Shown here: positions 1-9,004 of the stretch, piece after piece | How the letters are laid out: every line of letters starts with the position of its first letter | Numbering within the stretch: position 1 is the stretch's first letter | Assembly: GCA_019423795.1 (NCBI GenBank) | Contig: JAHZAT010000073.1 | Location: forward strand, 5,436-69,435 | DNA length: 64,000 nt | DNA from: Clostridiales bacterium | Lineage (GTDB): Bacteria > Bacillota > Clostridia > Lachnospirales > Lachnospiraceae | Direction: 5' to 3' | Translations under genes and position numbers: made by a program | Notes under the pieces: generated by a model | The model's database searches: none | What the model saw: only the letters and a program-made list of their open reading frames with translations | Told to the model about the DNA's origin: nothing

Positions 1-2
1 AG

Positions 3-560
3 AAAACAAGAGGGTTTACTCATGGCTGGAGTCAGTATGACTGTACGCCAAATCAGAATGTGCAGATTACAAACTGTATATTTTCAAATCTCGAAAAAGC
101 AATAGGAACACATCAGTATTCTGTAGAAAAATATCACACAGATATCTCAATCTCTGATTGCATGATAAAAAACTGTGTCAGCGGTGGGATTGAGATGATG
201 AACTGGCAAAAAGTGTCTTTGACCAATACGAGATTTATGAATATTGGAAAAAACAGTAAAGGAAAATATACTTCCTATAACAGGGATCGTAAGATCAGAG
301 CAATCTTGGTGCGAGGAGGTGTTTCAGAGATTAATATCAAGGATTGTACATTTCAGAATCTTCCAAGAGTTATGCAGTGTATGCCATGGAAGAACCAGAA
401 TACGGCAACGCAATATCCAATGATATATAATCATATTACACAAGAAGAATACCAAAGGATTGCATCGCAGAATAAAGTGCTTCGTGGTGTTGATGTACCA
501 TATATTATTGTGAACACACGTTACAACGATTATAATTATCCAGAGAAATATTATTTTTAA
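3..560 (+). CDS. C-terminal part of a right-handed beta-helix protein (5' end outside window)
   Basis: The reading frame is open from the first bases of the window, so this is the 3' end of a longer gene; the GTG at 60 is internal. The visible 185 or so residues hold repeated short strands of the type VQITNCIFSNL, ISISDCMIKNC, VSLTNTRFMNI and INIKDCTFQNL, spaced about 25-50 residues apart, which is the ladder pattern of parallel beta-helix (pectate-lyase-like) proteins. Such proteins bind or cleave polysaccharide. No catalytic residues can be assigned from the fragment. It lies just upstream of glf in an envelope-polysaccharide locus, so a role in polysaccharide processing or modification is an inference only. 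Confidence 0.6.
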   Translation, partial: KTRGFTHGWSQYDCTPNQNVQITNCIFSNLEKAIGTHQYSVEKYHTDISISDCMIKNCVSGGIEMMNWQKVSLTNTRFMNIGKNSKGKYTSYNRDRKIRAILVRGGVSEINIKDCTFQNLPRVMQCMPWKNQNTATQYPMIYNHITQEEYQRIASQNKVLRGVDVPYIIVNTRYNDYNYPEKYYF

Positions 561-624
561 AATGGATATTGGGAGATACCTTGATAATATAGATAAGAAG
601 TTTACAAGAAAGGAAACAACAAAA

Positions 625-1743
625 ATGAAACAATATGATTACCTAATCGTAGGTTCCGGTTTATACGGAGCCGTCTTTGCACAGCAGGCAACAGCAAAAG
701 GAAAGAAGGTCTTAGTCATCGACAAACGACCAAACATTGCAGGAAATGTATACACAGAAGATATTGAGAAGATCCATGTACATAAATATGGAGCCCATAT
801 CTTCCATACAAACAATAAAAAAGTATGGAATTACATTACAAAGTTTGCAGAGTTTAATCGATTCACAAACTCACCAGTTGCAAATTATAAAGGAGAATTA
901 TATTCTCTGCCATTTAATATGTACACATTCAATAAGATGTGGGGTGTGATCACACCGCAGGAAGCTGCAGATAAGATTGAAGAGCAGAAGAAAGAAGCAG
1001 GGATCACAGAGCCAAAGAATCTGGAAGAACAGGCGATCAGCTTGGTTGGAACAGATATTTATGAGAAACTGATCAAAGGATACACAGAAAAACAGTGGGG
1101 AAGACCATGTACAGAGCTTCCATCTTTTATCATTAAGAGATTACCAGTACGTTTAACATTTGATAATAACTATTTCAACGCCTTATATCAGGGAATCCCA
1201 GTGGGCGGATATACAAAGATGATCGCAAATATGTTAGGTAATGTGGAGGTCCGCTTAAATACAGATTATCTTGAACATAAAGAAGAACTGGATGCACTAG
1301 CAGAGAAAGTAATCTACACAGGTCCGATCGACGCATACTTTGATTACAAATTGGGAGAATTAGAATATCGTTCCGTAAGATTTGAGACAGAAGTATTAGA
1401 CCAGCCAAACTTCCAGGGAAATGCAGCTGTGAACTACACGGATGCCGAGACACCATGGACAAGGATCATTGAACACAAATGGTTTGAATTCGGAAAAGAC
1501 GAAGAAGGAAACGACCTTCCAAAGACTGTTATCAGTCGTGAATACAGCTCTGAGTGGAAATTAGGAGATGAACCATATTATCCAGTCAATGACGAAAAGA
1601 ATGGAAAATTATATGAAGAGTATAAGAAATTAGCCGAGAAAGAAGAAAATATCATCTTCGGAGGAAGACTCGGAGAATATAAATATTACGATATGGATGC
1701 GGTTATTGCAGCAGCGTTAGATATGTGTGAAAAAGAGCTATAA
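625..1743 (+). CDS. glf: UDP-galactopyranose mutase
   Basis: This flavoenzyme interconverts UDP-galactopyranose and UDP-galactofuranose, the donor of Galf residues in surface polysaccharides. The N-terminus carries the FAD-binding motif GSGLYGAVFAQQA followed by DKRPNIAGNVYTE, and the family motifs KYGAHIFHT, YTEKQWG and GRLGEYKYYDM are all present. At 372 residues it has the usual length. A longer frame opens at 562, but the ATG at 625 has an AGGAAA ribosome site at a normal distance and puts the FAD motif near the N-terminus, so I choose it. With galE downstream it supplies UDP-Galf from UDP-glucose. Confidence 0.95.
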   Translation: MKQYDYLIVGSGLYGAVFAQQATAKGKKVLVIDKRPNIAGNVYTEDIEKIHVHKYGAHIFHTNNKKVWNYITKFAEFNRFTNSPVANYKGELYSLPFNMYTFNKMWGVITPQEAADKIEEQKKEAGITEPKNLEEQAISLVGTDIYEKLIKGYTEKQWGRPCTELPSFIIKRLPVRLTFDNNYFNALYQGIPVGGYTKMIANMLGNVEVRLNTDYLEHKEELDALAEKVIYTGPIDAYFDYKLGELEYRSVRFETEVLDQPNFQGNAAVNYTDAETPWTRIIEHKWFEFGKDEEGNDLPKTVISREYSSEWKLGDEPYYPVNDEKNGKLYEEYKKLAEKEENIIFGGRLGEYKYYDMDAVIAAALDMCEKEL

Positions 1744-1779
1744 AGATTTATGTCATATAAGAAAAGAGGAACAAGAAAC

Positions 1780-3027
1780 ATGAGCGAAACATTTTTACCA
1801 GCAAATATTTTAATGCCACAGGTAGATTCTATGAAGAAATGGGCCGTGATCGCTTGTGACCAGTTTTCATCCCAGCCAGAATACTGGGATGAAGTAAAAG
1901 AGTATGTAGGAAATACGCCATCAACGTTACATCTAATGCTTCCAGAAGCATATCTTGGAAGTGAGGAAGAAGATGAAAAGATCCGAAAGATTCAATCCAC
2001 AATGAAGAATTATGCAGATGATCATCTGTTGAAAACTTATGAAAATTCTTTGGTTTATGTGGAAAGAACCTTGCAGAATGGAAAGATTCGAAGAGGAATC
2101 GTAGGTGCGATCGATCTGGAACAATATAGTTATACGCCAGAACACGAAGCAAAGATCCGTTCCACAGAGAAAACAGTCATGGAGCGAATCCCACCAAGAA
2201 TGAAGATTCGTTATCAGGCACCGATTGAATTGCCACACGTGATCTTGCTATGCGATGATTGGAAAAATGAAGTATTAGAAATCGTAACAGAGCAGAAGGC
2301 AAATCTTGAGAAATTATATGAATTTGATCTGATGCAGGAAGGTGGACATATCGCAGGATGGCTGGTAGACGGAGAGGTCAAAGAACAATTTTTAGAAAAA
2401 CTACAATCATATGAAGAACAAATGACAGAAAAATATAAAGATTTAAGTGATGATCCAATGGTCTATGCAGTCGGAGACGGAAACCATTCTCTGGCAACAG
2501 CAAAAGCCTGTTACGAGAAGTTAAAGAAAAATCATCAATGGGAACATATCAAAGATCATCCAGCGAGATATGCATTGGTAGAACTCGAGAATCTACATGA
2601 TGATTCCCAGCAGTTTGAACCAATTCACAGAGTCATTACTGGAACAGATCCCGAAGAATTAATACATGCATTAAAAAAAGAATGCTGCAGTGAAGAAGGA
2701 CAAACAATTCGCTGTTATTACGGAAAGAAGGAAGAAGTTCTTCACCTGAATTTACATAAACATCAATTAGCAGTTGATAAAATACAGACATTTTTAGATA
2801 AATATCTCAAAGACAATTCAGGATGTATTGATTATATCCACGGAGAAGATGTCTTAAAAGAACTGTCAAAAGAAGAGCAGACGATAGGAATTGAACTTCC
2901 AGCAATGGAGAAAGATCAGCTGTTTCCAAGCGTGATGACAGACGGAACACTGCCAAGAAAGACATTTTCCATGGGACATGCTTGTGAAAAACGTTATTAT
3001 ATTGAAGGACGAAAGATTCAGAGATAG
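1780..3027 (+). CDS. DUF1015 family protein
   Basis: This soluble protein of 415 residues matches the DUF1015 family through its N-terminal LPANILMPQ region, the CDQFSSQPEYW segment and the central VGDGNHSLATAK motif. Its biochemical role is not established. In other Firmicutes members often lie next to serine-biosynthesis genes; that is recalled knowledge and not supported by the neighbours here. The start at 1780 has an AGAGGA site 9 bases upstream; the frame can be read from 1750, but that start has no ribosome site. It follows glf by 36 bases, so the two are probably co-transcribed. Confidence 0.75.
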   Translation: MSETFLPANILMPQVDSMKKWAVIACDQFSSQPEYWDEVKEYVGNTPSTLHLMLPEAYLGSEEEDEKIRKIQSTMKNYADDHLLKTYENSLVYVERTLQNGKIRRGIVGAIDLEQYSYTPEHEAKIRSTEKTVMERIPPRMKIRYQAPIELPHVILLCDDWKNEVLEIVTEQKANLEKLYEFDLMQEGGHIAGWLVDGEVKEQFLEKLQSYEEQMTEKYKDLSDDPMVYAVGDGNHSLATAKACYEKLKKNHQWEHIKDHPARYALVELENLHDDSQQFEPIHRVITGTDPEELIHALKKECCSEEGQTIRCYYGKKEEVLHLNLHKHQLAVDKIQTFLDKYLKDNSGCIDYIHGEDVLKELSKEEQTIGIELPAMEKDQLFPSVMTDGTLPRKTFSMGHACEKRYYIEGRKIQR

Positions 3028-3060
3028 ACGAGTGCCCAATAATTACTTTACAAGAAAAAC

Positions 3061-3089
3061 TTTAATGATATCGTGAAATGTGGTATGAT
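3061..3089 (+). promoter_or_regulatory. Likely sigma-A promoter of galE
   Basis: A weak -35 (TTTAAT, 3061-3066) lies 17 bases from a -10 of TATGAT (3084-3089). The -10 is preceded by TGg, an extended -10. It sits about 48 bases upstream of the galE start, in an otherwise AT-rich gap. Confidence 0.5.
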
Positions 3090-3136
3090 AAAAAATAGTG
3101 TAAATAAATAATATATACAATAATGGAGGAGAGATC

Positions 3137-4159
3137 ATGGCTATTTTAGTAGCAGGTGGTGCTGGATATATCGGCAGCCATACATGTGTGGAACTTTTAA
3201 ATGCAGGATATGAAGTTGTCGTAGTAGACAATTTATATAATTCCAGTGAAGAAGCTTTAAAGAGAGTAGAGCAGATCACAGGGAAAACAGTAAAATTTTA
3301 TGAGGCAGATGTTTTAGACCGTGAAGCATTAGAGAAGATCTTTGATGCAGAAGATATTGACTCTGTGATCAACTTTGCAGGATTAAAAGCAGTTGGAGAA
3401 TCTGTACAGAAACCATTAGAATATTATCATAACAATATCACAGGAACATTGATCCTTTGTGATGTGATGAGAAATCATGGAGTGAAGAATATTATCTTTA
3501 GTTCTTCAGCAACAGTCTATGGAGATCCAGCTTTCATTCCAATTACAGAGGAATGCCCAAAAGGACAGATCACAAACCCATATGGACAGACAAAGGGAAT
3601 GTTAGAGCAGATCTTAACAGATTTCCATGTCGCAGATCCAGAATGGAATGTCGTATTACTTCGTTACTTTAACCCTATCGGAGCACATGAAAGTGGACTG
3701 ATCGGAGAAGATCCAAAGGGAATTCCAAATAACTTAGTACCATATATTGCACAGGTAGCAGTTGGTAAACTTGAGAAATTAGGAGTCTTTGGTGATGATT
3801 ATGACACACCAGACGGAACAGGTGTCCGTGATTATATCCATGTTGTAGACCTTGCCAAAGGACATGTGAAAGCATTAAAGAAATTTGAAGAAAAACCAGA
3901 AGTACGTATCTACAACCTTGGAACAGGAATTGGATATAGTGTATTAGATGTCTTACATGCATATGAAGAGGCTTGTGGAAAGACACTTCCATACGAGATC
4001 AAACCACGAAGAGCTGGAGACATTGCAACATGCTATTGTGATGCGACAAAAGCAAAAGAAGAATTAGGATGGGCTGCAGAAAAAGGAATCAAAGAAATGT
4101 GTGCAGATTCCTGGAAATGGCAGTCTATGAATCCGGATGGATATAGAACAGAAGATTAA
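3137..4159 (+). CDS. galE: UDP-glucose 4-epimerase
   Basis: GalE interconverts UDP-glucose and UDP-galactose with bound NAD+, feeding the adjacent Glf and the glycosyltransferases of the locus. The Rossmann motif GGAGYIGSH is at residues 7-15. The catalytic set is SSSATVYG with Ser124, and YGQTK with Tyr149 and Lys153. At 340 residues the length is typical. The start has an excellent GGAGGAG ribosome site. A hairpin with a U-tract follows at 4185-4217, and an extended -10 promoter precedes it, so galE may be a single-gene unit inside the polysaccharide locus. Confidence 0.96.
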   Translation: MAILVAGGAGYIGSHTCVELLNAGYEVVVVDNLYNSSEEALKRVEQITGKTVKFYEADVLDREALEKIFDAEDIDSVINFAGLKAVGESVQKPLEYYHNNITGTLILCDVMRNHGVKNIIFSSSATVYGDPAFIPITEECPKGQITNPYGQTKGMLEQILTDFHVADPEWNVVLLRYFNPIGAHESGLIGEDPKGIPNNLVPYIAQVAVGKLEKLGVFGDDYDTPDGTGVRDYIHVVDLAKGHVKALKKFEEKPEVRIYNLGTGIGYSVLDVLHAYEEACGKTLPYEIKPRRAGDIATCYCDATKAKEELGWAAEKGIKEMCADSWKWQSMNPDGYRTED

Positions 4160-4184
4160 TTATTTCATTATCATAGCATTAGAC

Positions 4185-4217
4185 AAAAGCTGTCGTAGAA
4201 TATACGATGGCTTTTTT
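4185..4217 (+). terminator. Intrinsic terminator after galE
   Basis: A 13-bp stem (AAAAGCTGTCGTA with TACGATGGCTTTT, two G-U pairs) has a 5-base loop and ends in a run of T. It lies 26 bases after the galE stop. The next gene starts 24 bases later with no clear promoter of its own, so partial read-through is likely. Confidence 0.75.
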
Positions 4218-4241
4218 GAAAAATAAACAGGAGCAATAGAG

Positions 4242-5456
4242 ATGAAGATTGAAAATAAAAGACAATGGGTCGGAGAGTTGTTCTTTTTATTAGGAACAAT
4301 ACTCTATATTACATACTACTTTTTTTATATAGCTTACTATTGGTATGTAGAGAAAGATCCGACAAGACAAATTCCAGTGCAAAGACTATTTTATATTGGA
4401 TTAATCTGTTTTGTGGTCAAAATAATATTAACAAAATATCAATGGAAAGAAGTGATTATTGGAGCAGCAGGAGCTGTTTTGATGTATTTATGTTGGAAAA
4501 GCTCTGGAGGAATTGATTACCCCGCAAATTATCTGATCATTCTGGCGATGAAAGACGTAGATCTTAAGAAAGTGATGAAAGCAGTATTTGCATGTGGATT
4601 TGTTGGGTTAAGCTATGGTTTTACATGGTTCTTTATGAATGCACCAGATAAATTAACAACAGTAAAAGATTACGGGCGAGGAATGATAGAAGTACGATAT
4701 AAGTTTTGCACATGGCATGCGAACACGATTCATCTTATGATCATGGTTTTGATTGTTAGTTTTTTATATGCTTATTATAAGAAAATGAAATGGTGGGCAT
4801 TTGCGATCATGTTCTATTTCAACTATGAGTTTTATCAACTATCAAAATCAAGAACAGCATTTTATTGTGGATCAGCAGCGATCATTGCCTATTTTATTTT
4901 AAGATATGCAAGAAAAATTTATGAGTTTAAGATTTCACTGATCTTATTAGAAATCGGAAATCTTGTAGGGATTTTCTTATCTATATATTATGGACTTTAT
5001 TCTCAATTGACAGATCCAACATTTATGAGATTAGATCAATTGATCACAGGACGATTGACAGTTGCACGGAACTGCTTTCTTGGAGCTGGAATTCCTCTGT
5101 TTGGAAGTAACATTGGTGGAAAGGTTTGTGGATATGGAATTTATACACAGGCCAATGATGGATACGTAACAGAATTAGGAATTGTAAGAACATTGTTGGA
5201 ATATGGGCCAATTGTGTTTGGACTTTTTTGTGCTTTTATGCTTATAGCTGTATGGGTACTTTATAAAAAGGGATATTTTGGGGCTATGGTACTTTTAGAA
5301 ATTGGATTTATCGCATGCGGAGTAGAAGCATATTTTCCAGCCGCTTACAATTTAAAGGCATTTGTATTTGGTCTGGCATTTTATCAGTTGATGGGATTAT
5401 TTAAGGGAAAAGAAAAAGAAGAGAAACGAGGAAAGGCAGTCAATGCATCAGAATAA
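4242..5456 (+). CDS. Polytopic membrane protein, probable polysaccharide polymerase or ligase (Wzy/O-antigen ligase type)
   Basis: This 404-residue protein is almost wholly hydrophobic, with roughly 10-12 predicted membrane spans. Around the middle it has a less hydrophobic stretch (about residues 260-310, with RLDQLITGRLTVARNC and an NDGYVTELG segment) followed by more spans. A long outer loop before the last spans is the layout of Wzy polymerases and WaaL-type ligases, and the LITGR..A and DN-x-Y-type signatures are common in that group. Specific polymerase function is inferred from topology and position among glycosyltransferases. Its 3' end overlaps the next gene by 14 bases, so the two are translationally coupled. 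Confidence 0.6.
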   Translation: MKIENKRQWVGELFFLLGTILYITYYFFYIAYYWYVEKDPTRQIPVQRLFYIGLICFVVKIILTKYQWKEVIIGAAGAVLMYLCWKSSGGIDYPANYLIILAMKDVDLKKVMKAVFACGFVGLSYGFTWFFMNAPDKLTTVKDYGRGMIEVRYKFCTWHANTIHLMIMVLIVSFLYAYYKKMKWWAFAIMFYFNYEFYQLSKSRTAFYCGSAAIIAYFILRYARKIYEFKISLILLEIGNLVGIFLSIYYGLYSQLTDPTFMRLDQLITGRLTVARNCFLGAGIPLFGSNIGGKVCGYGIYTQANDGYVTELGIVRTLLEYGPIVFGLFCAFMLIAVWVLYKKGYFGAMVLLEIGFIACGVEAYFPAAYNLKAFVFGLAFYQLMGLFKGKEKEEKRGKAVNASE

Positions 5457-7065
5457 TCGAATCATTTCATGGATTATATCATTTTTATTTTCAATATGCA
5501 TGGTTATATCTATAAGTTATGATCAGAGAGATAACTGGTCACTGATCATATGCGATAAAAAACATATGATCAGTGCATTGATCATGACGATGATTCTTAC
5601 AATGATCGTACATATGATCATGAATGTATTATATTCAAAAGCGGGGAAGTCTTTTATAAGGTTAAAGACTCAAGCAAACAGTGGGATAGGAGAAAAAATA
5701 TTTGATCATCATCCTATAGCAGTTCCTTGGAGCATTCTGATCGTTTTATGGCTTCCAAATTATATTTTGTATTTTCCGGGTTGTTTAACTTATGATATTA
5801 TACGACAGTATGAGCAGTTTTTCAGTGGAAATCTGACGAATCATCATCCTGTATTGACGACATTGTTTGAAGGGATGTTTGTCAAATTTGGAAGAAACAT
5901 TGGATGTCAAAATGTAGGAATCGCAGTGTATCTGTTATTTACATTGTTATTTACAAGTGGTGTTTTCGCAATATGTTTTTATTGGATGCATAAGAAGAAT
6001 ACAAAGTATTGGATTCGCTTTACAGGATTGGCATTTTATGGATTGTTTCCTATCTGGTCGGCATATGCAAGGACAGCAGTAAAAGACACATTATTTTATC
6101 CAATATTTGTTTTATTTGTGTTATTTATATTTGATATAGTATTAGAACCAGAGAAGATATTTGATTCAAAAGTTAAGAGTATTTTGTTTTTAATAGTCTC
6201 TTTATTATTATGTTTGGTCAGACACAACGGGTTTTATATATTAATTTTTACGATGCCGTTTTGTATTGTAGGTGTAAAAAAATATCGAAGACAATTGATA
6301 GTTTTATTTATAATAATGGTGGCGTTTTGGGAGGTTTACCAAAAAGCAATTCTTCCCATGGCAGGTGTGAAGCCTGGCGGAAAGCAGGAGATGCTCTCCA
6401 TCCCTTTTCAACAGACAGCGAGATATGTAAAATATTATGGAAATGATGTTTCGACGGAAGAGGAAAAAGTGATTCGAAAAGTATTAGATTACGATACGAT
6501 CGGAAAGAATTATGATCCAGATCTTTCTGACCCAGTAAAGAATACTTACAAACAGAAAGACGAATATTTAAAAGATTATTTTAACATATGGTTTGAAATG
6601 CTTAAGAAGCATCCGACGGCTTATATTCAGGCAACGTTAAATGGGACATATGGATATTGGGGTTATATGACAGAAATAAGATATCCATATGGATATTATG
6701 TACAGCCAGAAAGTATGGATGCATACCAAAAAGAATATAAAATATATTATTCAGGAAAAACAAAATATATCAGAGATATATATCATGGGGTTTTAGATAC
6801 AATATATCAGAAAACTCCATTCACATTATTTACAAAACCGATGATGTATTTATGGATTTTGATTGGATTGCTTGGCATGGTATGTTCTTTTAAAAAGACG
6901 ATCAGATATTGGATTGCATTTTTGCCAGTAGTGACATCATTCCTTATATGTCTGGCATCACCTGTAAATGGCGATATGCGATATATGCTTCCGATTACAG
7001 CGAGTACGATTTTATATGTTGCATTTGTAAATGAAATAATATATAAAGAATATAATGAATTTTAA
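5443..7065 (+). CDS. Multi-spanning membrane protein, DUF6020-like
   Basis: This 540-residue protein has a hydrophobic N-terminal half with about 10 spans, an extracellular stretch around residues 310-460, and further spans at the C-terminus. The segment LPNYILYFPGCLTYD followed by NHHPVLTTLFEG resembles the DUF6020 family and the first outer loop of GT-C glycosyltransferases, where an acidic residue acts on a polyprenyl-linked sugar. I infer a lipid-linked sugar transferase, but the reaction is unknown. The start overlaps the upstream gene and has an AGGAAAGG site. The downstream GT2 start lies 16 bases beyond its stop. Confidence 0.55.
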   Translation: MHQNNRIISWIISFLFSICMVISISYDQRDNWSLIICDKKHMISALIMTMILTMIVHMIMNVLYSKAGKSFIRLKTQANSGIGEKIFDHHPIAVPWSILIVLWLPNYILYFPGCLTYDIIRQYEQFFSGNLTNHHPVLTTLFEGMFVKFGRNIGCQNVGIAVYLLFTLLFTSGVFAICFYWMHKKNTKYWIRFTGLAFYGLFPIWSAYARTAVKDTLFYPIFVLFVLFIFDIVLEPEKIFDSKVKSILFLIVSLLLCLVRHNGFYILIFTMPFCIVGVKKYRRQLIVLFIIMVAFWEVYQKAILPMAGVKPGGKQEMLSIPFQQTARYVKYYGNDVSTEEEKVIRKVLDYDTIGKNYDPDLSDPVKNTYKQKDEYLKDYFNIWFEMLKKHPTAYIQATLNGTYGYWGYMTEIRYPYGYYVQPESMDAYQKEYKIYYSGKTKYIRDIYHGVLDTIYQKTPFTLFTKPMMYLWILIGLLGMVCSFKKTIRYWIAFLPVVTSFLICLASPVNGDMRYMLPITASTILYVAFVNEIIYKEYNEF

Positions 7066-7081
7066 CAAAGGAGAATGCGTA

Positions 7082-8023
7082 ATGGAAAAAATTGCAGTAT
7101 TGATTCCGTGTTACAATGAAGAAAAGACAATTAAAAAAGTAGTGGAGGATTGGAAGAAAGAACTTCCAGAGGCAACAATCTATGTATATAACAATAATTC
7201 CACAGATCGTACAGTAGAGATTGCAAAAGAAGCAGGAGCTATTGTAAGAAATGAGTATCAACAGGGAAAAGGAAATGTGATCCGAAGGATGTTTCGAGAA
7301 ATTGATGCGCAATGTTATATCATGATTGATGGAGATGATACATATCCTGCTCAATTTGGACGAGAAATGGCAGAAAAAGTTTTAGAATACAAGGTGGATA
7401 TGGTTGTAGGGGACAGATTATCATCTACTTATTTTGAGGAAAATAAAAGACCTTTTCATAATCTTGGAAATAGCATGGTGAGAGCTGCAATTAATCATCT
7501 TTTTAAAAGTAATATCCGGGATATTATGACTGGATATAGAGCTTTTAGCTATCAGTTTGTTAAAACATTTCCAGTGTTATCCAGGGGATTTGAAATCGAA
7601 ACTGAAATGAGCATTCATGCAGTAGATAAAAATATGTTGGTTGATAATGTGATCATTGAATATCGAGATAGACCAGATGGAAGTGAATCCAAATTAAATA
7701 CTTATACAGATGGTATGAAGGTATTATTTACGATCATAAAACTGTTTAAAGGTTATAGACCATTTCAGTTTTTTGGAAGTATGGCATTCTTGCTTATGAT
7801 CATTGCGGCAGGATTATTTATACCCGTATTTATGACATATCTTCATACAGGTCTGGTACCGAATTTCCCAACTTTGATCGTAAGTGGATTTATAGCACTT
7901 GCAGCGTTGCAGGCATTCTTTTCTGGATTGATTTTAAGTACGATTGTACAAAAAAATAGGCAAGATTTCGAATTTAAATTACAGTTGATCACAAACAAAA
8001 TAGATAATGAGAAAGATAATTAA
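7082..8023 (+). CDS. GT2 glycosyltransferase with C-terminal membrane spans
   Basis: The N-terminal GT-A domain has VLIPCYNEEKTIKKVV, the nucleotide-sugar motif NNSTDRT and a metal-binding MIDGDDTYP, as in dolichol-phosphate mannosyltransferase-like enzymes. Two hydrophobic segments near residues 230-290 anchor it in the membrane, as in enzymes that charge undecaprenyl phosphate with one sugar. Length is 313 residues. I choose the ATG at 7082 because an AAAGGAG site lies just upstream; the frame can be read from 7055. It forms a pair with the next GT2, and both probably supply lipid-linked sugars to the GT-C-like proteins around them. Confidence 0.8.
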   Translation: MEKIAVLIPCYNEEKTIKKVVEDWKKELPEATIYVYNNNSTDRTVEIAKEAGAIVRNEYQQGKGNVIRRMFREIDAQCYIMIDGDDTYPAQFGREMAEKVLEYKVDMVVGDRLSSTYFEENKRPFHNLGNSMVRAAINHLFKSNIRDIMTGYRAFSYQFVKTFPVLSRGFEIETEMSIHAVDKNMLVDNVIIEYRDRPDGSESKLNTYTDGMKVLFTIIKLFKGYRPFQFFGSMAFLLMIIAAGLFIPVFMTYLHTGLVPNFPTLIVSGFIALAALQAFFSGLILSTIVQKNRQDFEFKLQLITNKIDNEKDN

Positions 8024-8025
8024 AT

Positions 8026-8994
8026 ATGCAAGAAAGATCAAGAAAAGAGAAGAATATATTATATATTGTAGTGCCTTGCTATAATGAGGAACAAGTATTA
8101 GCTGAAACATCCAAACGATTAAAGGAAAAATGTGAAATGCTGATCCATGATGGTAAAATAGCGAAAGAAAGCAGAATTGTTTTTGTGGATGATGGATCAA
8201 GAGATCATACGTGGAATATGATCGATGAATTTCATAAAATGGATTCTATATTTTCAGGAGTGAAATTATCCAGAAATCGTGGGCATCAAAATGCATTGCT
8301 GGCTGGTTTGACAATGGCATCAGAGAAAGCAGATATTGTAATATCAATGGATGCGGATCTTCAGGATGATATCAATGCTGTAGATCAGATGATCGAAAAA
8401 TATTATGAAGGCTGTGATATTGTATATGGTGTTCGAAGTGCCAGAGATACAGATACATTTTTTAAGCGTTTTACGGCAGAAGCATTTTATAAACTGATCA
8501 ATAAAATGGGCGGAGAGCTTGTTTACAATCACGCAGATTACAGACTGATGAGTAAGCGGGCATTAAAAGGATTATTAGAATTTGACGAAGTTAATATCTT
8601 TCTTAGAGGGATGGTGCCGATGGTTGGTTATCAGAGTGATATTGTCACGTATGAGAGAGCTGAGAGATTTGCAGGAGAAAGCAAATACCCATTGAAGAAA
8701 ATGCTTTCTTTTGCATTTGAAGGAATTACATCGTTGAGTGTAAAACCAATCAAAATGATTTTTAATGTTGGAATTTTAATCTGTATAATTAGTGTTTTGG
8801 CAATCATTTATTGTCTAGTACGGCATTTTACAAACAACACGGTAAGTGGTTGGACTAGCCTTGTTATGTCGATATGGTTTTTAGGTGGTTTACAGCTGAT
8901 CGCGATTGGGATGGTTGGACAATATATTGGAAAAATATATTTGGAGACAAAGGCCAGACCTAAATTTATTATTGAACAGGTATTAAATGACTAG
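8026..8994 (+). CDS. GT2 glycosyltransferase, DPM1/GtrB-like, membrane anchored
   Basis: The GT2 domain shows IVVPCYNEEQVLAET, VFVDDGSRDHTW, LSRNRGHQNALLAGL and the metal-binding SMDADLQDD. This is the classic signature of polyprenyl-phosphate glucosyl- or mannosyltransferases of the GtrB/YkoT type. Two C-terminal spans lie near residues 245-310. The RNRGHQ motif is better conserved than in the preceding paralogue, so the two probably use different sugars. It starts 3 bases after the upstream stop and is followed by a large GT-C-like membrane protein, the usual partner that takes the sugar from the polyprenyl carrier. Confidence 0.85.
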   Translation: MQERSRKEKNILYIVVPCYNEEQVLAETSKRLKEKCEMLIHDGKIAKESRIVFVDDGSRDHTWNMIDEFHKMDSIFSGVKLSRNRGHQNALLAGLTMASEKADIVISMDADLQDDINAVDQMIEKYYEGCDIVYGVRSARDTDTFFKRFTAEAFYKLINKMGGELVYNHADYRLMSKRALKGLLEFDEVNIFLRGMVPMVGYQSDIVTYERAERFAGESKYPLKKMLSFAFEGITSLSVKPIKMIFNVGILICIISVLAIIYCLVRHFTNNTVSGWTSLVMSIWFLGGLQLIAIGMVGQYIGKIYLETKARPKFIIEQVLND

Positions 8995-9004
8995 GAGAAT
9001 GGAG

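Noticed and set aside
4242..4264. Separate promoter for the 4242 operon in the galE terminator region
   Set aside because: Only a poor TTAGAC/TATACG pair at about 4179-4206 is seen, overlapping the terminator stem; not strong enough to list.
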